Assembly: GCA_022360275.1 (NCBI GenBank)
Contig: JAKSDC010000132.1
Location: forward strand, 1-8,000
DNA length: 8,000 nucleotides
Reading direction: 5' to 3'
Source: Chlorobiales bacterium
GTDB taxonomy: Bacteria; Bacteroidota; Chlorobiia; Chlorobiales; Chlorobiaceae
A program made the position numbers and the translations under genes. The number at the start of each line of letters is the position of its first letter. Position 1 is the first letter of the stretch. The notes beneath the pieces were generated by a model. It was not told the origin of the DNA and did no database searches. It saw only the letters and a list, made by a program, of their open reading frames with translations. Positions 1 through 5,359 of the stretch are shown piece after piece.

Positions 1-1
1 G

Positions 2-325
2 AAAGCTCCCCGTCCGAAAAAGCATTACTTTATTCTCGAAAACCTCTGTGTTGGCTGTGGCCTCTGTCTCGACAAGTGTCCGCCCAAGGTAAACGCAATA
101 GGTTACAAGTTCTACGGTGATGTACAGGAAAACGGTTTTCGCTGTTATGTCGATCAGGATGCCTGTATATCTTGTTCAGCATGTTTCTCATCGGACGAAT
201 GTCCTACAGGAGCTCTTATTGAGATACTGCCTGATGGCGAGATTCTGGATTTTACGTATACACCACCAGAGCGTCTTGATTTCGACCTGCGCTTTTTGCA
301 CCGTTTCCACCAGGAGAACAGATAG
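2..325 (+). CDS. 4Fe-4S ferredoxin-type iron-sulfur protein, 3' end (5' truncated by window edge)
   Basis: The reading frame is open from base 2 and ends at TAG 323-325, giving 107 visible residues with the start outside the window. Two cysteine clusters are seen: CVGCGLCLDKCP (C-x2-C-x2-C-x3-C-P, first Cys codon at 47-49) and CISCSACFSSDECP (C-x2-C-x2-C-x5-C-P). Each should bind one [4Fe-4S] cluster, as in bacterial ferredoxin domains, so the role is electron transfer, probably cytoplasmic. The second cluster has a longer gap before its last cysteine than the standard x3. About 40 residues follow it, acidic and aromatic-rich, with no motif I recognise. This may be a small ferredoxin or the C-terminal Fe-S domain of a larger oxidoreductase; the visible part cannot decide. 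A strong terminator follows directly, so this is the last gene of its transcript. Confident in the Fe-S fold, not in the partner or pathway. Confidence 0.85.
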   Translation, partial: KAPRPKKHYFILENLCVGCGLCLDKCPPKVNAIGYKFYGDVQENGFRCYVDQDACISCSACFSSDECPTGALIEILPDGEILDFTYTPPERLDFDLRFLHRFHQENR

Positions 326-352
326 GATCTGTTTTGCGTAGAAAAATCGTTG

Positions 353-390
353 AAAAAGCATTGTCCGTGTCCCTGGACAATGCTTTTTTT
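353..390 (+). terminator. Rho-independent terminator of the Fe-S protein gene
   Basis: A perfect 14-base inverted repeat (353-366 with 375-388) encloses an 8-base loop (367-374). The stem has an A-run at its left foot and a run of seven T at 384-390 on the right. It lies 27 bases past the stop codon at 325. Because of the A-run it could also work on the minus strand, but no minus-strand gene ends here. Confidence 0.9.
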
Positions 391-414
391 ATTGTGTTAA
401 CCTATTGATATGTG

Positions 415-1158
415 ATGACAGAAAGCAGAGTGCCTACCGGAAAGACGCTGGTAATTATTCCAACCTATAATGAATCTGAAAATATCGGAAAGCTGCTGGA
501 CGATATTTTCTCCCGCTATCCTGAAAACCTCGATGTTCTGATTATCGACGATAACTCTCCTGATGGAACGGCTGCTCTTGTGAAAAGGAAACAGCTGGAA
601 AACAAACGTCTGTTCCTGAAAGAACGGCCAGGCAAGATGGGACTTGGTACTGCGTATATCGAAGGTTTCAGATACGCATTGGAGCATGGGTACGACAGGA
701 TTATAGAGATGGATGCAGATTATTCCCACGATCCTGAGGTTATCGGTACCATGCTTGAAAAATCCGCAACAAAAGACCTTGTCATAGGCTCACGTTACAT
801 CGGCAACACGGTAAATGTCGTTAACTGGCCGCTCGGCAGGCTGGTGCTTTCGAAAACGGCGAGTATCTACACGCGGCTAATTACCGGTATGCCGGTATCA
901 GATCCGACAAGCGGTTACAAATGCTTCCGGGCAGATGTTCTGAAAGCTGTTGACTTGGACAACGTTAAGTCCCAGGGATATTCTTTTCAGATCGAGATGA
1001 ACTTTCGGGTATGGAAAAAGGGCTTTACGATCGAGGAGGTTCCGATCATTTTTATAGACCGGGCGATTGGAAAATCTAAAATGACGAAAAAGAACGTTGT
1101 CGAGGCGATCCGGGTGGTATGGTGGTTGAAGATATTGTCGATTTTTCGTCGTTTGTGA
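415..1158 (+). CDS. Polyprenol monophosphomannose synthase-like glycosyltransferase (family 2, DPM1 type)
   Basis: This 247-residue protein is a single GT-A domain of the GT2 family. The family transfers a sugar, typically mannose from GDP-mannose, to a polyprenyl phosphate at the cytoplasmic face of the membrane, making a lipid-linked sugar donor. Counting from ATG 415, visible motifs are PTYNE (16-20) at the nucleotide-binding start, IIDDNSPDGT (43-52), the metal-binding DxD within MDADYSHDP (D100, D102), GSRY (125-128) and DPTSGYKCFR (163-172). The C-terminal IGKSKM segment is also typical of DPM1-like enzymes. No C-terminal GtrA or multi-span membrane domain is present, so it is the short soluble or peripheral type. 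GTG 412 directly precedes ATG 415 and could be the start; neither has a clear Shine-Dalgarno, and an in-frame stop at 406 rules out anything longer. The gene is flanked by a terminator upstream and by a convergent gene downstream, so it is probably monocistronic. The actual sugar and lipid acceptor cannot be read from sequence. Confidence 0.88.
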   Translation: MTESRVPTGKTLVIIPTYNESENIGKLLDDIFSRYPENLDVLIIDDNSPDGTAALVKRKQLENKRLFLKERPGKMGLGTAYIEGFRYALEHGYDRIIEMDADYSHDPEVIGTMLEKSATKDLVIGSRYIGNTVNVVNWPLGRLVLSKTASIYTRLITGMPVSDPTSGYKCFRADVLKAVDLDNVKSQGYSFQIEMNFRVWKKGFTIEEVPIIFIDRAIGKSKMTKKNVVEAIRVVWWLKILSIFRRL

Positions 1159-1208
1159 ACGGCACCCTGTACGATTGTTGACGGCCGGATGGAATCGCGA
1201 CAGGAATG

Positions 1209-1270
1209 GGAGGAGGCTGTCATTGTCGGCTCAAAATACGCGAGGCCGCCCTTTTGAGACAGCCTCCTCC
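1209..1270. repeat. Interrupted palindrome between convergent genes, possible bidirectional terminator or short repeat element
   Basis: Perfect 13-base arms (1209-1221 and 1258-1270) face each other. Inside them is a second complementary pair, 1231-1236 (tcaaaa) with 1252-1257 (ttttga), around a 15-base GC-rich loop. The right side is continuous, while the left side carries an unpaired insert of about nine bases (1222-1230). The structure sits between the ends of the glycosyltransferase (1158) and the minus-strand EF-G-like gene (1283), where a shared terminator would be expected. Neither strand has a long T-run after the outer stem, so it is not a classic intrinsic terminator. A small mobile or repeated palindromic element is the alternative. 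Confidence 0.6.
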
Positions 1271-1282
1271 TTATAGCTCAGA

Positions 1283-3367
1283 CTACGTATCGTTCTCATG
1301 CTCTTTTGCCGTTACGATCTGGCCTGCAATGTCGGGTGGTACTTCTTCATAGTGGCTGAAGGAGTACGTGTAGCGAGCTCTTCCCTGCGTCAAGCGAACA
1401 AGCTGTATATGAAAATCGCTTAGGGAAGACTGCGGAAGGTGCGCATTGACGGTTTGAAATCGTGAATCCGCATCCATGCCGATGATTTTACCCCGCTTGC
1501 CGGATATTTCCCCTACGATTTCACCGGTATACTGTTCAGGTGTCTGAACACTGAGTGTATAATAGGGTTCGAGCAGAAGTGGTTTGGCGTTGTCGAACGC
1601 TGCTTTGAAGGCCATGCTGGCCGCAATTTTAAAGGCAAATTCAGAGCTGTCAACCGGGTGATGGGAGCCGTCATAGACAACAGCCTTCAAATCGACTACC
1701 GGATAGCCGCAAAGGACACCTTCCCGGACTGTTTCTCGCAGGCCTTTTTCGACAGCCGGCAAGTAACGGGTGGGGACCACGCCTCCAACTACCTCGCTTG
1801 CAAAGGAAAATCCTGAATTGCGTTCTGTCGGCTCTATTCTTACCCAAACGTCACCGTACTGCCCTCGTCCACCGGACTGTTTTTTATACTTGCCCTGTGC
1901 ATTGGCGGTAACCCGGATTGTTTCACGGTATGGTATTTTAACCGGTGTGGTTTTTACCGAAACGCCGAACTTTTTCTCGAGCCGGTTGAGGATCGTATCC
2001 AGATGGGTTTCACCGAGCGTTTTGATAATTGTCTGGTTGAACTCGGTATCATGTTCAATGCTGAAACTCGGATCCTCTTCGAGCAGGTGTGAAAGCCCTG
2101 AAGAGATTTTTTCCTCGTCGCCCTGAGCAACCGGTTCGATCGCAGTAGCAAGGAGTGGTTCGGGGAAAGTGATCGGGCTTATTCTGCAATCGGTACCTTT
2201 ATCTGCAAGGGTGTCGTTCGTGTGAGAATCTTTCAGTTTGACAACCATGCCGATATCGCCGGCAAGCAGCTTTTCAACAGGGACCTTTTTCTGTCCCACC
2301 ATGGTGTAAACCTGTCCGATCTTTTCAAGTTGCCCGGTTTGGGCATCAATCAGCTCATGACCGGTTTCAATATGTCCTGAATAAACGCGGAGATAAGATA
2401 CTTCGCCTACCCTTGGTTCGGACATCGTTTTGAAAATAAAGGCAACGGTCGGACCTTCAGGATCGGGGTCGAGCAGTTTTTCGTTGTTCCGGGCACTGCA
2501 GTAAGCGTGTTCCGGCCCGCGTTCTATAGGTGACGGGCAGAGATTGACGATTGCGTTGAGAAGACGTTCCGATCCGATAAGATGGAGAGGAGAGGTACAG
2601 AAGACAGGGAAAAACGTTCTGGTGAGAAGGGCAGACTTGATTCCTGCACGAAGCTCGTCCTCGGTCAGGTTACCGACATCGAAATACCGGTTCATGAGAG
2701 CCTCATCGGTTTCAGCAACTGCCTCGACAAGTTTGAAGTGCAAATCCTCGGCGCGCTTTTTATAGAGGTCGGGTATTTCGGTGACGATCATGCTGCCGGG
2801 TTTGTCGGGGCTGAATTCAAGCTGTTTCATCAAAAGAACGTCGATGATAATGTGGTGGCCGAGCCCTTCTTCAGCAGGAAATTGTATAGGGGTTACCTGG
2901 TGACCGAAATGATCTTGCAGCTCTTCGACAGTTTTTGTATAGTTTGTCCTGTCAGCATCGAGCTTGGTGAGAACGAACATGGTCGGTTTATAGTATTCCT
3001 TGGTGTAGTCCCAGATAAGGTCTGTGCCGACCTCGGCGCCGATCGAACTGTTGACGGTCAGAAGGACAGTGTCGGCTACACGCATGGCCGACTTGACATC
3101 TCCGTGAAAGTCCGGAAGGCCCGGTGTGTCTATAATATTTATTTTCCTTCCGTTCCATGTGCCGTGGACAAGGCTTGAATTGAGGCTGTGCTGCCTTGCA
3201 ATTTCATCTTCGCCATAATCGGAAATGGTTGTTCCGTCTTCAGTGGTGCCGAGACGGTTGGTGACTTTCATTGAAAGTGCGAGAGATTCTGTAAGGATGG
3301 TTTTGCCGGAGCCGGCATGGCCGGTGATGACGATGTTACGCAGTTGATCAGATTGGACAGCTTGCAT
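1283..3367 (-). CDS. Elongation factor G-like GTPase (EF-G-2 type paralogue)
   Basis: This 694-residue translation-factor GTPase resembles the EF-G-2 group (as in Thermus) rather than canonical FusA. Visible G-domain motifs are P-loop GHAGSGKT (16-23), G3 DTPGLPDF (80-87) and G4 TKLD (134-137). Domain II follows, then domain III (around LLEEDPSF). Domain IV (about 480-590) has SGGRGQYGDVW near 499 and YDGSHHPVDSSE with H570 at the position of the tip histidine of EF-G. Domain V (about 595-680) has LLEPYYTLSV. Canonical EF-G has a histidine after DTPG; here it is Leu84, and switch I lacks the usual RGITI, as in other EF-G-2 proteins. GTP binding and ribosome contact are well supported. Whether it translocates, recycles or has a regulatory role is not known from sequence. 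The start is ATG 3365-3367, with AAGGAG on the minus strand at 3376-3381, spacer 8. It is transcribed divergently from enolase and convergently with the glycosyltransferase. Confidence 0.93.
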   Translation of the reverse strand: MQAVQSDQLRNIVITGHAGSGKTILTESLALSMKVTNRLGTTEDGTTISDYGEDEIARQHSLNSSLVHGTWNGRKINIIDTPGLPDFHGDVKSAMRVADTVLLTVNSSIGAEVGTDLIWDYTKEYYKPTMFVLTKLDADRTNYTKTVEELQDHFGHQVTPIQFPAEEGLGHHIIIDVLLMKQLEFSPDKPGSMIVTEIPDLYKKRAEDLHFKLVEAVAETDEALMNRYFDVGNLTEDELRAGIKSALLTRTFFPVFCTSPLHLIGSERLLNAIVNLCPSPIERGPEHAYCSARNNEKLLDPDPEGPTVAFIFKTMSEPRVGEVSYLRVYSGHIETGHELIDAQTGQLEKIGQVYTMVGQKKVPVEKLLAGDIGMVVKLKDSHTNDTLADKGTDCRISPITFPEPLLATAIEPVAQGDEEKISSGLSHLLEEDPSFSIEHDTEFNQTIIKTLGETHLDTILNRLEKKFGVSVKTTPVKIPYRETIRVTANAQGKYKKQSGGRGQYGDVWVRIEPTERNSGFSFASEVVGGVVPTRYLPAVEKGLRETVREGVLCGYPVVDLKAVVYDGSHHPVDSSEFAFKIAASMAFKAAFDNAKPLLLEPYYTLSVQTPEQYTGEIVGEISGKRGKIIGMDADSRFQTVNAHLPQSSLSDFHIQLVRLTQGRARYTYSFSHYEEVPPDIAGQIVTAKEHENDT

Positions 3368-3602
3368 AGGTAGAACTCCTTATTGTTGAATTGCTGATGC
3401 CCGGAGAAGCCGGACGAACAATTTGCGGAGCTGTTTATTGTCGTGTGGAAACAGCCGATAAAGACAAAAGTAAAAAAAAGTTTCTTAAGCTCAGGCAGCA
3501 TTGGTGAAAAGCTGGCGAATAGGTGATAAATTCTTATGTTTAGCGGAGGAATTGTACCTATTGCGTATCTTTTTACCCTGAAAATATAAACCAACCCTTA
3601 CC
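3368..3602. promoter_or_regulatory. Divergent intergenic region between the EF-G-like gene and enolase
   Basis: These 235 bases must hold promoters for both divergent genes. Seen directly are a good minus-strand Shine-Dalgarno (3376-3381) for the EF-G-like gene, a 7-base inverted repeat (3430-3436 with 3449-3455, 12-base loop), an A-rich stretch at 3465-3479, and a plus-strand GGAGGA at 3545-3550 far upstream of enolase. I see no convincing minus-strand -35/-10 pair and no known riboswitch pattern. Confidence 0.5.
3561..3590 (+). promoter_or_regulatory. eno: Candidate promoter for enolase
   Basis: TTGCGT (3561-3566) and TATAAA (3585-3590) are spaced by 18 bases. The -10 match to a sigma-70 type box is good (5 of 6) but the -35 is weak (3 of 6). 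If used, transcription would start only about 6 bases before ATG 3603, giving a nearly leaderless message. That would fit the absence of a Shine-Dalgarno there. Tentative. Confidence 0.3.
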
Positions 3603-4916
3603 ATGCCATTAATTACCAATGTAATCGCCCGGCAGATTCTTGACTCTCGGGGAAATCCTACTGTTGAGGTAGATGTTTTGACGGAAACCTCCTATGGGCG
3701 CGCTGCCGTGCCCAGCGGAGCATCGACAGGTGTTCACGAGGCGGTTGAGTTACGTGATGGCGACTCGGATATGTACATGGGTAAAGGTGTGATGACTGCC
3801 GTTGAGAATGTCAACACGGTTATCAACGACCGTTTGAGAGGCATGCACGTGACCGAACAGACTGAAATAGACAACACCCTGATAGCCCTTGACGGAACAC
3901 CGAACAAATCGAATCTCGGTGCCAATGCCATTCTGGGGGTTTCCTTGGCATGTGCCAAGGCAGCAGCCGAATATTCCGGACTTGCTCTTTTCCGTTATAT
4001 AGGAGGAACGCTTGCCAATACACTTCCCGTGCCGATGATGAATGTCCTGAACGGAGGTGCTCATGCAGACAACACCGTTGATTTCCAGGAATTCATGATC
4101 ATGCCTATCGGGTTCGCTTCCTATTCGGATGCACTATGCAGCGGGGTGGAAATTTTTCATGCCTTGAAAGCTCTGCTCAAAAGCCGGGGGCTCAGTACCG
4201 CTGTAGGTGACGAGGGCGGCTTTGCGCCGGACCTCCGGTCAAACGAAGAGGCGATCGAGCTGGTTATCGAAGCGGTCGGGAAGGCGGGATATGCAGTAGG
4301 TTCGCCTGCAAATGCAGGCGGGCTGGGAGACGCCCAGGTGATGATAGCCCTTGATCCGGCAAGCTCGGAATTTTATGATGCCGACCGGAGAAAATACGTA
4401 TTCAAGAAATCATCAGGTAAGGAGCTTGAGTCGGAAGAGATGGCTGAATATTGGGAGAAATGGTGCGGGGACTATCCAATTATCTCCATAGAGGACGGTA
4501 TGGCGGAAGATGACTGGGACGGCTGGAAAATGTTGACGGAAAAGATAGGTTCGCGTGTACAGCTTGTCGGTGACGACCTTTTCGTAACCAACACCAGCAG
4601 GCTTGCCGACGGCATTGAAAAGCTGGTCGGCAACTCGATTCTTATCAAGGTGAATCAGATCGGTACCCTGACGGAAACGCTGCAGGCTATCGATCTGGCC
4701 AAACGTAACGGTTACACCTCCGTGATCAGCCACAGAAGCGGAGAGACCGAAGACACGACCATAGCACAGATCGCGGTTGCGACCAATGCCGGACAGATTA
4801 AAACAGGCAGTCTGTCCCGTTCGGATCGCATGGCGAAATACAACGAGCTTCTGAGGATTGAAGAGGAGCTTGGCGCAGAGGCATACTATCCGGGTGCGAA
4901 AGCATTCAGGGTATAG
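3603..4916 (+). CDS. eno: Enolase (phosphopyruvate hydratase)
   Basis: Enolase interconverts 2-phosphoglycerate and phosphoenolpyruvate in cytoplasmic glycolysis and gluconeogenesis. The 437-residue length is normal. The N-terminal domain opens with ITNVIARQILDSRGNPTVEV and includes SGASTGVHEAVELRDGD. The barrel carries the key residues: E204 in GDEGGFAP, K349 in LIKVNQIGTLTET, and magnesium ligands D251 (LDPASSEFY), E297 (IEDGM) and D324 (VGDDLFVTN). SHRSGETEDT and the C-terminal GQIKTGSLSRSDR are also intact. The only possible start is ATG 3603, since an in-frame stop lies at 3579. It is preceded by ccaaccctta with no Shine-Dalgarno. In green sulfur bacteria, carbon fixed by the reductive TCA cycle enters this pathway at pyruvate/PEP, so the gluconeogenic direction is likely if the host assignment is right. 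The stop is TAG 4914-4916, followed by a hairpin. Confidence 0.98.
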   Translation: MPLITNVIARQILDSRGNPTVEVDVLTETSYGRAAVPSGASTGVHEAVELRDGDSDMYMGKGVMTAVENVNTVINDRLRGMHVTEQTEIDNTLIALDGTPNKSNLGANAILGVSLACAKAAAEYSGLALFRYIGGTLANTLPVPMMNVLNGGAHADNTVDFQEFMIMPIGFASYSDALCSGVEIFHALKALLKSRGLSTAVGDEGGFAPDLRSNEEAIELVIEAVGKAGYAVGSPANAGGLGDAQVMIALDPASSEFYDADRRKYVFKKSSGKELESEEMAEYWEKWCGDYPIISIEDGMAEDDWDGWKMLTEKIGSRVQLVGDDLFVTNTSRLADGIEKLVGNSILIKVNQIGTLTETLQAIDLAKRNGYTSVISHRSGETEDTTIAQIAVATNAGQIKTGSLSRSDRMAKYNELLRIEEELGAEAYYPGAKAFRV

Positions 4917-4927
4917 ATTTTTTTCCG

Positions 4928-4960
4928 GGAACCCTCGCTTGAGCAGGGTTCCTTTTGTTT
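4928..4960 (+). terminator. Likely Rho-independent terminator after enolase
   Basis: An 8-base perfect stem (4928-4935 with 4945-4952) encloses a 9-base loop and is followed by ttttgttt (4953-4960). It begins 11 bases past the enolase stop, so it probably ends most of the enolase message. The T-tract is interrupted by one G, so some read-through into the DivIC-like gene is plausible. Confidence 0.7.
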
Positions 4961-5012
4961 CCGGCTCACGCAGGATGCCGGTAAGGAGCTGTCTAAACCA
5001 GACGCAAAGCCG

Positions 5013-5324
5013 TTGAAACAGGTCTTGGCAGACATATGGGCCTATGTCCTTTCCAATCCCAGGAAAATATTTTTGCTGGCACTTGCCGGGGTTGTCGTAC
5101 TCTGGGTTGTTTTCGGCAACTACGGGGTGGTTGCGAGGCTTCGCATGGAAGCGGAAAACCGTATGCTCAAGGATCTTCAGAAACAGGAAGAGTTGAAAAT
5201 CAAGGAGAATACTCGTAGGATCCGTAAAGCAGATGACCCTGAGACGATAGAAAAGATAGCCAGGGAGAAATATAATTTTTCGAGGGATGACGAGACCCTT
5301 TTCATAATAGAGGATGAAAAATAG
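5013..5324 (+). CDS. Septum formation initiator family protein (DivIC/FtsB-like)
   Basis: This is a 103-residue bitopic membrane protein. A short cytoplasmic N-terminus is followed by one hydrophobic span (about residues 19-40, IFLLALAGVVVLWVVFGNYG) and then a charged heptad-like region likely to form a coiled coil (about 43-72). The conserved C-terminal module reads IEKIAREKYNFSRDDETLFII. This layout is the DivIC/FtsB family, which joins FtsL and FtsQ/DivIB in the divisome to activate septal peptidoglycan synthesis. The start is uncertain. TTG 5013 fits family length, but the only good Shine-Dalgarno-like AAGGAG (4983-4988) is 24 bases away. The next in-frame starts are TTG 5025 and ATG 5144, and the latter would remove the membrane span. 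The frame is open without a stop back to the enolase TAG. IspG starts 35 bases downstream, suggesting co-transcription. Confidence 0.82.
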   Translation: MKQVLADIWAYVLSNPRKIFLLALAGVVVLWVVFGNYGVVARLRMEAENRMLKDLQKQEELKIKENTRRIRKADDPETIEKIAREKYNFSRDDETLFIIEDEK

Positions 5325-5359
5325 AGAGTGGCGAGAAAGTTTTTGATTACAACAGCGGT

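Noticed and set aside
117..341. 74-codon plus-strand frame overlapping the Fe-S protein
   Set aside because: The other frame has two clear 4Fe-4S motifs and stops just before a terminator, so this overlapping frame is a shadow.
2582..3178. 198-codon plus-strand open frame inside the EF-G-like gene
   Set aside because: It is antisense to the conserved GTPase domain, with no motif and no independent start signal that convinces.
3268..3594. 108-codon minus-strand frame running into the EF-G-like gene from upstream
   Set aside because: It overlaps the start of the EF-G-like gene in another frame and the divergent promoter region, and has no recognisable features. The EF-G-like start with its AAGGAG is far better supported.
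4961..4981. Five-base inverted repeat ccggc/gccgg before the DivIC-like gene, considered as a regulatory hairpin
   Set aside because: A 5-base stem with an 11-base loop is weak and likely by chance; the enolase terminator just upstream explains the region better.
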